Shown: positions 1-11,857 of the stretch, piece after piece | Position numbering within the stretch: position 1 is the first letter of the stretch | Layout of the letters: each line of letters begins with the position of its first letter | Source: Adiantum capillus-veneris | Lineage: Eukaryota > Streptophyta > Polypodiopsida > Polypodiales > Pteridaceae | Direction: 5' to 3' | DNA length: 64,000 bases | Assembly: GCA_014529385.2 (NCBI GenBank) | Contig: CM043947.1 | Span: forward strand, 123,770,891-123,834,890 | Made by a program: the position numbers and the translations under genes | The notes under the pieces: generated by a model | Database searches by the model: none | The model's input: only the letters and a program-made list of their open reading frames with translations | Told to the model about the DNA's origin: nothing

Positions 1-527
1 AACCGCTTACTTTAAATAAAACAAGAACTGTTCTTTGAGCTAACCTCGTTCCCTTATTAAGCTACTGCAAGGCAGCTAATAAAGCAGCAAATTGCTAATC
101 TATCAATCAATACATGGAAAGTGGCAGCTTGGACAGTCAGCTTCATGGCAGCAACATAAAACGGGATGGTCACGATGGGCAGTCCTGCTGCTATATTAGC
201 TTCAGGCTTCGTTTGAAAATGGCGGGTTATGTCCAGTTTGTACTTTGTTTTCTACGATACAACTTGTGTCTATGGAGCAGATAAGGGTTTTTTTGTTCTC
301 TAGTTAAAAAGTAAAGACAAAACAAAAGCCATGATTATTAAGAAAAGAACTAAAAAAAGAAGTTTTATTTTAATTAAATAAAATTGATTAATTAGTAAAA
401 TGAAACATTGCCCCCGCACTACATGTTGTCAGCAGTTTTAAAGCAAAGAAAAACACCGTTTAAAAGAAAAGGAAAGCAAGCTGTTAGCAAAGAAAAAGTT
501 ACTGAGTGCAATAACTTAGTAAAAGAC

Positions 528-653
528 TTCTTCAGAAAACCTGTTTTTGGTTATTTAGGCATGGTGTATGCCATGATTAGTATTGGAGTTCTCGGATTTA
601 CTGCTTGGGCTTATTATACGTTTACTGTAGGCTTAGACGTGGATACACGTGCC
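528..653 (+). pseudogene. cox1: cox1 fragment (cytochrome c oxidase subunit 1)
   Basis: About 42 codons match the conserved core of mitochondrial cytochrome c oxidase subunit 1, the haem-copper catalytic subunit of complex [22 protein letters not shown] is followed by [11 protein letters not shown]. The match starts abruptly near 528 and stops at DTRA near 653, so only one exon-sized piece or fragment is present. It is a pseudogene here. Several positions differ from the usual plant protein: FT-AW where FLVW is usual, YYT where HHM is usual, and FF where FS is usual. Some differences (Thr/Ala codons with C) would be repaired by C-to-U editing; others (TAT for His, TTC for Ser) would need U-to-C editing or reflect C-to-T decay after transfer to the nucleus. 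Confidence 0.85.
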
Positions 654-1324
654 ATGGTGATGAATTATGATTAGTCTAAACCTTCAACCTCATTTAACAT
701 AGCAAATGAAGGTTGAAAGTGGACATCTGCAATGCCTCGACCGACATGCAGCAGGCAGTTCATTCGGTGACTCCGCGGTCGCCCTCACTAAACCAGTACG
801 AATCAAAAGGCTTTTGTATGGTGGGTCGTTGTGAGGGCTGGAGAGCGGGGGCCCTCAAATGAAAGGCCCGACTCCTCTCGATTTTCTTTGTATAAGGTGG
901 CAGGGCAGAGAAGGACATTAATGAACCGTTGTCTATGGCTATGTTTGCCGCAGGGCTATTTTAACACTCTACCCTAGTTTTTTCCATTTATCAATATGCC
1001 ACTGATTGCTTACTGAGATCGCTAAGGACTTATCTTTCGATTGATCCTCAGCCTCATCGTCTCACTGGTTGACCCTTTTCCTTCGTTCCTTTTACTTGAA
1101 CGTTACATCTAGTATTCAGAGCAAGGCGGATCATCTTACATTCCGGAAAAGGGCCTAACCGGTAAGCAAAAGTCGGACCGCTGCCGAAAACCATAGCATA
1201 GGGACTATCTGTTTGCCGCAGGGCTAGTCGTACGACTTAGGTTAGGGTACACGCGAAAGCAAAGGGTACAGGAACGTAGTGGCGTTCTCAACTCATTCCT
1301 CTGATCCCAGTATAAATTGGATCG

Positions 1325-1368
1325 CTTTTGCCGGGGGAAGTGCCGTTAGGCACTTCCCCCGGCAAAAG
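1325..1368. repeat. Perfect 20-bp inverted repeat with GTTA loop
   Basis: Two 20-base arms (1325-1344 and 1349-1368) are exact reverse complements around the 4-base loop GTTA. The arms contain the G-rich block gccgggggaagtgcc. The result is an extremely stable stem. Similar GC-rich hairpins occur in some organelle genomes as mobile palindromes or transcript-end stabilisers; which applies here is unknown. Confidence 0.9.
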
Positions 1369-2200
1369 TGGGCGCTGCAGGCACTTATACAGACGCGAGG
1401 CTCTTTGAAGAAAGCTTAATAGGAAATAGGTGCGTGAAGAACGGACAGACTTACGCATCCTTTATCCAAACAAAACGAAAAGAGCCGGCTATGCTATTTC
1501 GGCTCTCCTGCCGCTAGCAATTGTCTAGCTTATGCTACTAACTGAAACCCTCACCGGTTTCATCGGGCCATGAAACAATGCAAAAAAGTCTGAAAATGAA
1601 AGCAAAAGCAAAAGTAAGAGTGGGAGTGAAAGTATGGCCTGATTCCGTGACCTCTCAAGGCGGGTTTCTCATCTCTTGTATCCATAACCTTTTTTGTTTT
1701 GAAACCTCAAAAAACAAAAAAGTAACCTACTGTGTACACTATTCATGCAGGTCGCTACTTATGCGACACTTTGCGAAGGTTAATTAAACGGGCCAAACGG
1801 CCCATCTCCTTCGGAATCAGAGCTAACAACAGTCGAATTTGCGCCTGCGTCCGCAGTTAAATTTGTGTCCGTGAAGACGCTTGAGTTACTATTGAAGAAC
1901 TACTAGCGCCCATATTCATACAGTATGCTGTTTCAGCAAACCCAAGCCCATTCAATAGTTAGAGATATTGGTTGGGTAATGGTAGCTACATCGGCACAGA
2001 GGAAGTGTCATCAATCCCGTACCGCCCCGCTGTTCATGAACTATTACTGCTGCAACGACACATCTTTACTTTATAACATTTAGCAAACAGCCTCGACAGT
2101 GTGACGAAATTTGACATAGTTGAAGAAATTCAAGCATAATAAGCTATCTATTTAATGCTAGACTGATGGAACCGCGAAGGCTATAGGTAGTCTACGTACT

Positions 2201-4131
2201 GATGAGCGTATGAAAATAAGTACACATAGCTCAATAATTGATTATATGCCTGTGGAGCTAATGTATGGTCAAAAGCCAGTGATGCCGGTTAACACTAGGT
2301 TGGTAATGGGACACTTTTATGTCCTAGGACACTTTTATGTCCTGTTAAGTGACCATTTTCCTTGAAGTATATCAAGAGTTTCAAAATGGATTTTGAGGTT
2401 CTATCTATCTAGAAAGTTGTCTCATGAGCTGAAAAAAACTTGACATTTTTTTGGAATATCAATTCCATCTTTAACCTTGTCCTTGCACAACATTTCACAA
2501 CCTAAACTGTGTGAAAAAACGGGTCCTGTTTTTGGCTTTTTTTCAACTTTTTGCAACTATACCACTCTAGAATTCATGATTTTGAGGTCTATAATGCTAG
2601 AGACCTATCTTTAGTAGTCCTCAACATGTCTTGATGCTTCTAGGGATAAATAAATGCCAAAGTTGTAAGTTATGACCAAATTACAAAAATTGTCAAATCC
2701 TGTTTTTTAGCCAATTTTTGCTCTTCTATGATTTTTTTGGTGACTTTCATGATATCCAAATGCATTTTTTATTTTCTATGTCGCATATTGTAACATAAAG
2801 CTAATATTCCCTGAGTTTTGGGGCACCTAATACCCTATTTTGCATAGTACACAACGATGGTTGATTTTTTCAATTATAGAAGAAAACGAAACAGTCTAGT
2901 ATATCAAGTATAGCTTTTTCAATATTTCTAGTTTCTTGTGACAACTATATGAATTTTGTAGGTATATAAGTAACCATATCTAGTCATAAGGATCAAATTT
3001 GGCTAGATATTGAATAGTTTCTATGTGATTCTACAACTCATAATGTTGAACCCAGTTTTTTCATGTTTGCTGTATTTAGCACTTCATCTTTGTCCCCAAT
3101 ATTCCCCTTGGTAAGAGATGTATTATTCTTTTGACATGCTCTATGGATCCTTATGAACCTAAAGGACAATAGGAAACTAAGAAAACATGCATATATTATT
3201 TGTATTGAGCGTGGCTATAGAAACTTTTATGATAGGTTTGCAGATTGGTAAAAATTCAACTTTTTTGTACCTATTTCTTTTGGCAAAACAAAAAATAGTG
3301 AGTGAGAAGCACTCATATGTTCTATTCACCAACCCATTGAAGTTAACTAGGGAATTTATCTCAAGTCCTACAAAAATCCCTAATCTTGTTTTTATGCAAC
3401 AAAACATAAGAAATAACTGTTTTGATGAAAATGTATTGGTCCATCAACTTTGGAGGCTTGGTGTGACCAAAAGATGAGAAATTTTACAAGTTTCTTATTT
3501 TTTCCATGTGTAGTAGGCCTTGAACTATAACCTCATGAAAGGATTTTACAAAATGAGTGGATCTACTATAGTTTTGGAGGTTTTTTTCAAAACCCTAAAA
3601 GGACACTTTTATGTCCTGTTAGGTTACCAACCTAGTGTTAAAGATACAACTACCTTGGCAAGAGGGGCTTAGCAGGAAAGGTCTCCTTGCATTGCACATA
3701 AGGCAAGTAGAAAGAAGACCTAGAGACATCGAGGATGCAAATAACGACTCGAAATTGCAAGGTTGAAAAACAAGGACTACTTTGGTAAGAGACAATGGCT
3801 CAGGAGCAAAGAAATTGACAAAGCTGACCAGGTTTTAATGAATGATAATAGCCGTGATAACCAGCACACCGTCATGCAGAATTTTTCAAAAAGATGGTTT
3901 GGACCATATGTTCTAAAGCATGTGCATGAACATGCTACTTACAGCTTTTCTGAACTAGATGGTACAGAAGTAAAGATTCTCATTGCAGAAAAAAGGATCA
4001 AAATGTTTAAGAGAAGAGGTGACAATGAACCAGAAGATGTTGATGACGAGGAAGAGCAAAACACAGGTGAAGATGAAGCTTTGAAATCATATAGTGAAGA
4101 AGAAATCAAGGAATATGTACAAGAGGTCTGA
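2201..4131 (+). pseudogene. Ty3/gypsy integrase remnant, split by an insertion
   Basis: The 5' part (about 2201-2290) encodes VELMYGQKPVMPV, the segment C-terminal to the integrase catalytic core in plant Ty3/gypsy elements. Coding resumes after the inserted element at 3642 and runs to the stop at 4131. There the integrase C-terminal domain is clear: RWFGPYVLKHVHEHATYSF followed by an ELDG turn and RIKMFKRR, then an acidic tail rich in Glu and Asp. A frame change near 3760 and the insertion make it a pseudogene. No RT or gag lies upstream, so this is a 3' fragment of a plus-strand element, unrelated by eye to the two larger gypsy families in the window. Confidence 0.75.
2293..3637. mobile_element. 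1.35-kb non-autonomous DNA transposon with TTAA target duplication
   Basis: The ends are inverted: CACTAGGTTGGTAA at 2293 and its exact reverse complement ending at 3637. TTAA flanks both sides (2289-2292 and 3638-3641). TTAA duplication is typical of piggyBac-type transposition; a TA duplication with one extra terminal base pair is equally compatible. Despite the CACTA start, there is no 3-bp direct duplication of the En/Spm type. Inside each end lies the interrupted palindrome AGGACACTTTTATGTCCT, twice on the left and once on the right. No transposase is encoded; the short ORFs inside (3177-3477, both strands) have no recognisable product. It interrupts the integrase remnant. Confidence 0.75.
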
Positions 4132-6450
4132 TCTTACAAAGAGAAAATGTGGCACATACCAGAGAATGTGTAGGTTTAGAGGGATGGATGTCGTGTTGTG
4201 ACACATACATAGTGGGAATGAATGCTACGAGATCTATCTTGAAATTTTTTAGATACATAAGTATATTTTCTATAATATACATATGCATATCTAAGTATAA
4301 TAGTAAGCTTTCTATCTCATCCTATTATTTATTTCAAGGGTAACATATTCTTACTTTATCGTGAATAGCTCCACCTCTTTAACTTGGGGCGAAAAGAATT
4401 GGTTCTTTCTTTCTACTATCTCATTATTATCTCACACCATAGCTAGATATTATATCTAAGGTAACTTCCAATATATATATATTCTATGTATTTTTCATAT
4501 TTTTATTATATTTCTTAGCTACTAGGAAGGAATCACATCCTAGTGGGATACTAGCTTGCATGATTCTCAAAGATACACCTATTTTAATGCATTATTGCAA
4601 GAATGATTACAAATCTTTGTCAAGGAGCAAAGTCATGATTTCATATTGCATGAGATATCCATTGCAATAAAATGAAAGTCAAGGTTAAGGGGACCACAAG
4701 AAGAACCTATTTTGATGATTTTTTTATACAAGGTTCCAATCCGAATTGAAAAACGTATATAAAAGGGAGTCGTAGGTTATGAGTTAAATAGTCTGCCCCT
4801 ATTTTTACTTTTGTAATTGGAGCCATGTTGACAAGATATAATCAAAATACTGGACCCCAGTCTGCCCACATCATGTAGGGACAACTCATTTCAAAACTTT
4901 CTAGTTTTTGTTCACAGTGGCTCTTCTCTTCTTGTGTAAACCCTTGGGGATTTCCTTCACCTATAAAAGGGGACCTTTTCATCCTTGAAAACCATTCAAG
5001 ACATTCACGATATGAATTCATGAGGGTGTGAAGTAGTAATGCCTAATTGAACTTAGCCATAAATATAACCCTAAGCCTACACTTACTCTAGAGGAAGACT
5101 AGCAACTTGTACGCTATCCTTGGAATATAAGCTCTAATGAAAGAAGGACTTGAACTTGGTGCATCAATCAAGGCTTGAAGTATTCACTCTTCTTATCCCT
5201 CCATAAAAAATGGTGAATAACTATCGAAGGGTTTGTCAAGTAAGATGGGTTCTACTTTGATATTTTTGTTGATTTTTTAATGTTTTATTTTTCATCTCTA
5301 ATCCAACATATAGCTCTAATTTCATCTCCTTCTCTAACCAAACCTATCTCTCTCACTCTAGAAATTCATTCTCTCTACAAATTCTAGGTTCTTCTTGCTA
5401 CAGGTATATCGCAGTATCCTTATTGCCTACGGACAACAATAGGGCTTGGGAGGGAAACTTATCATCTCTTTAATTCTCTCATATCTACATTTTTCACATA
5501 CTGTCCTAGATTAATAATCCAAATCATGTGAATTGCTATCGTTTCCACTCTATGCGATCTATTAGAATTAACGTATGGATTAGTCGTAAAATACACTTTC
5601 AACAATGTATATTGGTTCTCTTTGGGCCAGAAAGGCTCAATGTAATACTTCTTTCATTGAATCCTATCACACTATCCTTTATAGACTATAACTTTTCTTT
5701 TGATGTCAGTGTAGTTATCTTGCTATGAACCAAGAGGATTTGTACACATAATTAATCCCAATCACTAGAAAAAATATATATACTATGGTAAACACAAAAT
5801 TACAATTCCAAAGAACAATCGTAAATATTGGTCGGCAAAGATTGAATGCCATTAATCATATATTAACCCTTTCATATTATCCATTTTTTCCTATGCAAGG
5901 ATTTCATCTCATGGCTCAAACCCCTCTCGGCTCTCATGCCATTGTAGCAAGCCCCAAATTCTTCCATCACATTATGCATCAAAGCACTCAAGGCACCAAG
6001 CACTCAAGGCATTGAAGCATGAGAGTTGAAGCTTCTTGCATTCAAGTTTTGGTAGAGCTATAATGTAGCAACATTTGAGTCATCAAAACTCTTACAAGAA
6101 AGTGCATGCATTAGGCCAAAATCTTCATACATATACCCAACTGTGATTCCATGATGTATATGCACCTAACACGGAACACATGTGCACCCCATACGTGCAC
6201 CATCAATAGAATCCTCTAGATTCCAAAGAAAGGAGACAAATCATAGAACATGAGGCCCTAATGATGTTTCCAAAGGAAATGATAACCTAGATTGTAAGTG
6301 TTTAGACACTGTCCAAACCATAAGTTTATTTGGAGGTAAGATACACTATTTTTACCTCAAATTCGATCTTATGAGCCCATCTGACGTAACCTATGCTAGA
6401 CTCCTTGGTCAAAATCCATGCATTTTGTGTATTCAGCTTATAGGGTGTCT
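4132..6450. other. No gene seen; possible LTR remnant
   Basis: AT-rich sequence with only short unsupported frames. A TATA-like box, ctataaaagggg, sits at 4961-4972 about 0.8 kb after the integrase stop, where a 3' LTR of that element could lie. I could not find matching LTR ends or a second LTR. Confidence 0.3.
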
Positions 6451-6813
6451 TGTTGGGGTAAGCCTTAGCTCACACTCACGGTGAGAACACTCCGTAAAAG
6501 CCAAGCATCACCATTTAAGTGCATAGTCACATTTTCCCCATGGAGCCTACAAACCCTCACACATGCTACGCACTGGATGGCCACATGGATTGGTAGGTCA
6601 TGTACCCTTGCCATTTTTACTTGTGGTGCATATCCATTCATCCATTGATTGCACTTCTCTACACCAAAGCTTGTAAACCCTCTCTCAATTCCAATTAATA
6701 AGCAAGCTATTTCCATTCTTCATGTGTGTATTGATTTCATTCTCTAGTCTACTCCTAATTATCCTTAGGTACATTAATGAATGCCACAATGTTGTATCCA
6801 CCATAGCCCAACA
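6451..6813 (+). repeat. LTR-like repeat (solo copy)
   Basis: It begins TGTTGGGGTAAGCC and ends ATAGCCCAACA, giving the TG...CA plus short inverted ends of an LTR. A second copy in opposite orientation lies at 25954-26367, and the two align over most of their length by eye. No primer-binding site follows this copy and no target duplication was found, so it is probably a solo or degraded LTR. Confidence 0.6.
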
Positions 6814-7236
6814 CCTACTCCTCTCTACCTATATATAAAGAGAGTGCAAAGATAGATAGTTAGTGATTATAGCTTAGGTTTCTTTCTTCTCTACTTAAGA
6901 AGAGATGCACTCCTCTAATCTATAAAAGGTTGGCTTTATTCATTGCAATAGGGTAAGTGAGAGTGGTTATTATCTCGATTGGCATACCTGTTTACAGGAA
7001 TTGAGGGACACCATCGAGAACTATGGTCCTAATAATAGAGTGTTTTTAGACCTGCCTACGGATTTACCATTATTGAGCTATTGGAAAGCTCGATAGGAAT
7101 TGATGCCAACTTAGCACTCTCAAACCCTTAATCCATTTTTCGAACTCCACTTGTTGGTGAAGGTATTGCCAAAAAAGAAACAATCCCCAAGATATTCTCA
7201 TAAATATTGCGTTGCTACTCGAAATGAGGGAAAAAG

Positions 7237-7237
<1 letters not shown>

Positions 7238-7321
<84 letters not shown>

Positions 7322-7626
7322 CAAGAGAGCTTAGGAAAAATGTGTCATGGTTTTTAATTTCAAAATTGCAGATTGAGTGCAAGGGGAAAAGGAGAAATTT
7401 TGCCCCAAAATAGAGAAAAATAGTGCAAAAACCCGAAAAATTAACCTGTGTCAAATTTCCTCTTGGCCAATTCAAGGAAAGGAATTTTATATGTTTGGAT
7501 TTTTTTTTTCCCCGAACACTGAAGAGAGAGAAAGAGAAAGAGTCCAGGAGTGCACGTCAATTATAATTTTGTTCCACAGAAAAGTGGCCCACGGAACCTT
7601 GGAAGAATCATCACATAGTTATGCAC

Positions 7627-7662
<36 letters not shown>

Positions 7663-7850
7663 AGAGAGGAGAGAGAGAGAGAGAGAAAGATAGCCTTGGA
7701 AGAATCACCTACACAGTTATGCAGTGAGTGACCTTGGAAAAATCATCCGGATTCTTTTGTACCTTTATTGTATCGTAAGATTCATATGATGTGTCACACG
7801 GCGAGTTATAAAGTTAGAACTGCGGACGCGGGAAGGGAGGCGCACACACA

Positions 7851-7915
<65 letters not shown>
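7238..7915. repeat. Cluster of (GT)n/(GA)n microsatellites
   Basis: Three simple repeats lie within 700 bp: (TG)n then (GA)n at 7238-7315, imperfect (GA)n at 7627-7690, and (CA)n then (GA)n at 7842-7915. The last abuts the kiwellin pseudogene start. Open frames across these tracts on either strand are repeat artefacts. Confidence 0.95.
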
Positions 7916-7920
<5 letters not shown>

Positions 7921-7935
7921 TTGATCCTTTATATC

Positions 7936-8457
7936 ATGGGCGCAATGGCGATGCTGGGTACATTGATTATGGTGGTGGCACTGCTGCAAGCTGCATGTGT
8001 GCCCGTGATGGGTGAGAAGACGTGCCACGCAAATTCAGAGAATTCGGGCGACTGCTGCAACACGAATAGCTGCCACAAGACCGACTGCTCGCCACCGGTG
8101 ACGAGAAAGACGGCGGCCATCCTGACCGTGAACGACTTCTCACCGGGCGGGGACGGCGGAGCTCCGTCGGAATGCGACGGAAAGTTTCACAAAGATACAG
8201 AGAGAGTGGCGGCGCTGTCGACGGGGTGGTACAATCAGGGCAGCCGATGCGGGAAGACTATCCACATCCATGGAATGGCGGAGCACCACTGCCAGGGTGG
8301 TGGACGAGTGCGACTCGCGAAACGGGTGCGATCGACCACGCCGGCCAGCCTCCCTGCCCCAACAATATCGTCGACGTCTCCGATGCGTGTGGAAGGCCCT
8401 GGGAGTCTCCAAAAACGATGACAGCTAGGCTTTATGGACGTCACTTGGCACGATTGA
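7936..8457 (+). pseudogene. Kiwellin / ripening-related protein pseudogene (frameshifted)
   Basis: Kiwellins are secreted, Cys-rich double-psi-beta-barrel proteins, some of which bind and inhibit pathogen effectors. The ATG at 7936 starts a hydrophobic signal peptide (about 25 residues), then a Cys-rich linker and the family core CSPPVT, NDFSPGGDGGAPSECDG and RVAALSTGWYNQGSRCGK, all in one frame to about 8278. After that the family sequence continues but changes frame four times: VVDECDSRNGCD (about 8294-8332), HAGQPPCPNNIVDVSDA (about 8337-8387), VWKALGVSKNDD (about 8388-8422), and GFMDVTW ending at TGA 8455-8457. The four shifts sum to zero, so the terminus is back in the starting frame. 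The gene is GC-rich compared with its AT-rich surroundings. It is either a young pseudogene or affected by sequencing indels. Confidence 0.85.
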
Positions 8458-8951
8458 TCGAATGCATATTTTGCTTAGCACGAAATGTTTTCGATTAATT
8501 GCATAATTTTGGAGGGAAGAAAATTCTCATCCTAATTCTCATAACAAGCCTTCAATAAAATTACAGCGCAAACTCGAGTAAACTCAACTATGGGTACATT
8601 GCGAAAAGCAATACATTTATGTAATGATTTTGCTCAGCTTTAATTTCTATAGCACATTATTAAACAACCACCCCTCCTAGAAGTGCTCACGTGTTTATTT
8701 ACAACACACCTAGCTCGAAGTTATATTATGGGAAGAAAAGCACACCTGGTTTGCAAATGGATTTTCACTCTCATTATGCATTGAGGGATTATAGGTCTCC
8801 CTAATCTCAAGGGTAAATCTCTCCAAAGTTGTCGAAAATTCCACGACACTAAGTGACACGGAGAGTGGGTAAGGGATTGACGGCGAAGAAGTGCGGCGGG
8901 CATCTCGAGGTAGGTGGGAGTGCCCAAAAAATGGGCACCGGTGAGGAGCTT

Positions 8952-9013
8952 GGAATGGAACCAATGACCTCGCACGCCAATGCTTTTTAAAGCATGAGCT
9001 AGCCACTACGCCC
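8952..9013 (-). repeat. tRNA-like head of a SINE candidate
   Basis: On the minus strand the sequence starts GGGCGTAGTGGCTAGC. It has a box A-like TGGCTAGCTCATG from position 9 and a box B-like GGTTCCATTCC at positions 52-62, the exact spacing of a tRNA gene. The middle is a palindrome (ATGCTTT/AAAGCAT), so it does not fold as a functional tRNA. A tRNA-unrelated body could run on towards about 8740, but I see no A-tail or target duplication. A degenerate tRNA pseudogene is the alternative. Confidence 0.4.
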
Positions 9014-9217
9014 GCCCGCGCACGTTTGAAAGCATAGCCATTTTAACTAATGTTATAAACGCAAAACCTGGACTGGCGTAGGACTGAACCGGACAGGGCC
9101 CCTGGCGGGTTTAGTTTTAACAAAGAAGGTGCAGATCGCCTCGATAACTGCGTATGGACTTCCCATCCATGGATCCCCTTCCCACCAACCCCCCCCCTCC
9201 CCAATGACATGTGTTAT

Positions 9218-9774
9218 TGTCAAGGTAGGGACTTGCTACGCGCCGTGTGTGCGAGCCACAAAGCTCTAGCACACAGTCATACAACAGACAAGCTCACAAG
9301 GAAGAACGGTGTGTCACTCACTATCCTGCGTAGTTGCAAATGAAGGATTCCCGCGCCGCGAAGAAGAGGGAGACGCCGCTACGCCGCGCTCAACCGCCTC
9401 GCCGCCGTCGTGCCGCCGCAACGCTCGATCGCACACACACTCTCACACACTCTCTCTCTCTCACACTCGCACACACAAGGAGATGGTGAAGGAGAAGGTG
9501 GAGATGGAGCAAGAGCAGCTTCTATTGCACAATGAGAGAATGACTCAATTTTAGGTTTAATTGGCTTTTATGTGAGCTCACCCATTCACACTTGGGCGCC
9601 CATGCTTAGCCAACTAACCCTAGCATGTTCGTGTTAGATGTGCCTCTCATCGGCGATCACTCTACCTTTCCCTATTGGACTGACAAGCCCGGTGCCTGAC
9701 TCTACATAAATAAATAATACGGTTACGGTGTCCGTCGTAGGCGATAGGGTGTTCGTGAGCCACGAGGGTTAACA
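9218..9774 (-). repeat. gypsy-1 3' LTR
   Basis: On the plus strand it reads TGTCAAGGTAGGG to GAGGGTTAACA, matching 22202-22759 throughout with small differences. It contains CA/CT-rich tracts (about 9430-9475). Just inside, at about 9775-9790, the minus strand reads AGGAAGGAGGCAA, a purine-rich tract fitting the polypurine primer for plus-strand DNA. Confidence 0.93.
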
Positions 9775-11857
9775 TTGCCTCCTTCCTGATGTAGATTTCG
9801 TCCTCGGAAGCTATTGAGTTGAAGCTTGGTATATCCATGTTGTAGAGCATCTAGATTTGAATCTGCAAGGCAAAGTCACTGTTTTAGCAAGGGAATTATA
9901 TTGCCATAAATCATGAGGGGAATGTAAAGTACATGTGGAAATGAGTAAATGCAAGATTTATGAAATGTTAGACTGCCATTAAGGACAAATAAATTTGCAC
10001 TTTGAGTAAATTAATTAATCAAGAGTTTTGAGCTTATGGGTGAGTCTATCATTAGTTAGCTATGATAAGGTTAAAAAACTACTCTAGTACTAGCTAAGCT
10101 AAGAAGATTATCTAATGCAAGATTCCCTAATTATGCTTTTCAACTTTGATTAGCCAACTCGCTCTCACAATGCAAACAAAAGCTTGAAATGTTAACTGTA
10201 AGCTCAATGGAAGTCTTTTAATTTTTATTATTTTTCTTTTTTTTTAATACTTTTTTACTTTGGGTCACAATCATGTGACGTGTGTGCTTATTTTGTATGT
10301 CCGGGATTTTTTGCTTCTCAAGGAAAAGCGCCACACTGGGAACCTCTAGGGCTCTAGTCATAGACAATACATGTGAGTGAAGTACCAATTCAAGCAAGAT
10401 TTCTCTTCCAGCGTAAGATTTTTCATTTGTGGCACTTATGTTGTTTTTTTTTTTTTGCTTCCATTTCCTGGTATTCGCATAGTGTTTTTTGTTGTTTAAG
10501 TGAGCAAGCCTTTCTGCCTAAAACATTCCTAAGGTCTCAAAAACTCGGATAATTTTATTAGCTAGGCCTAGTGGTCAAGTAAATGAGTTAACCTAAAGTC
10601 ACGGTTCTTAATCTCCAGGCTCATCCATAAGATTAAACTGGAGTTCAATCAACTTAAGCAAGACAAATTTATACATCTATAATGGCAGATAACATATAAT
10701 AAACTATTGCACTCAAACAAAGCATGAAAAATCATTATTAGCAATTACACATATCCCAACATGAATCATGGAAAGTAGTACACTGGAGGTATGGAGTGGC
10801 TCATTTCGTTGAAGCAGATGTCCTCAGCCATGTGGATGGAGATCCATAAAAGTCCTACCTAACACATCAAAAAATGGCACTATACCTCTAAGGAGGCATG
10901 TCAATGTGAAAAATTAAAATCCTAAAAAACAAACTCAAAAACACAATCTAGACCCTAACTACCTATCTGTCACCCCTTTTAGAATCAAGGAAAAGAGGAT
11001 ATTATATAAACCGGGTGGCCACCTAAGGCTATGCCTCTATCTCATCATCTAGATAATAAAAAATCATTGTCCGTGAGGCCATAGTCTTCCTCGGTCTCTA
11101 TTAGTTCTCTTCATCATCCTCTTGTGCAAGCATGCTAATCAGAACCTCGCGATGTGTGGGATATCATCTTGTGCAAAAGAATAAACATGTGCCACTGGAG
11201 ACACATTCGCTACTGGGTAGGGATCATAGTTAGCCATAGACGTATCAGCCACTCTAACTCCTCAAAATTTCTTCACATGCAAGGCTCTCTATCAAATCCC
11301 ATTCGCAAAGAAATTATAGGGTAGTGTGTGGATACTCATCTTGTGCAAAAGAATAAACATGTGCCACTGGAGACACATTCGCTACTGGGTAGGGATCACT
11401 AGTTAGCCATAGACGTATCAGCCACTCTAACTCCTCAAAATTTCTCTCACATGCAAGGCTCTCTATCAAATCCCATTCGCAAGAAATTATAGGGTAGCAT
11501 ACGTAGAACACTTGAGGAAAAGACAAAGGGTACCTTTCATCAAAAATAGAAGTGCATGCCTCTGGTGAAGTAGCCATTTCTGACAATACAGATAGATTTG
11601 GTTAGGCCTTTAAAACATAAGAGTTGTTTTTGTGTGTTGCTTGAATTGACACGGTGAAGTTGGACTTATATGTAAGATCTGATAGGGTGCTCTCTCGTTG
11701 CTAGTCGCTCTTGCTCTTTACTATTTTTGTTTTTTGTGAGTATAAGGCTATATATATACATTCCCTAAGATTGGAATTGAGAGGTCAGGGAGGAAGGTTG
11801 AGAGGGGAGCGAATGAATGATTGATGTTAGCAAACACTCCCCCCTTCCTTGGGTAGA
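9775..11857 (-). other. gypsy-1 3' non-coding region with a 172-bp tandem duplication
   Basis: No protein family is recognisable between the 3' LTR and about 11857. A 172-bp segment at 11165-11336 is repeated directly at 11337-11508, with a few differences (catcttgtgcaaaagaataa opens both copies). The 90-codon frame at 11314-11586 spans this duplication and looks fortuitous. Confidence 0.6.

Larger units (their letters stand above)
1..2215. other. Mitochondrial-like DNA insertion (NUMT candidate), boundaries uncertain
   Basis: This stretch differs in composition from the rest of the window: it is richer in GC, has no transposon coding and carries a recognisable cox1 fragment and a GC-rich perfect hairpin. 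The phrase tttgccgcagggcta occurs twice (about 948 and 1209), as in repeat-rich plant mitochondrial intergenic DNA. I recognise no tRNA, rRNA or further protein gene here; the short open frames at 408-674 and 1578-1787 have no other support. The right edge must lie before about 2201, where integrase coding begins. A nuclear copy of mitochondrial DNA is inferred. A contig of true mitochondrial origin is unlikely because retrotransposons and CACTA elements follow. Confidence 0.5.

Noticed and set aside
1900-2060. tRNA gene in the mitochondrial-like part
   Set aside because: Some box-like words occur, but no cloverleaf with paired acceptor arms could be drawn.
7070-8028. Open frames reading Ser-Leu or Arg-Glu repeats
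   Set aside because: They are translations of GA/CA microsatellites on both strands.
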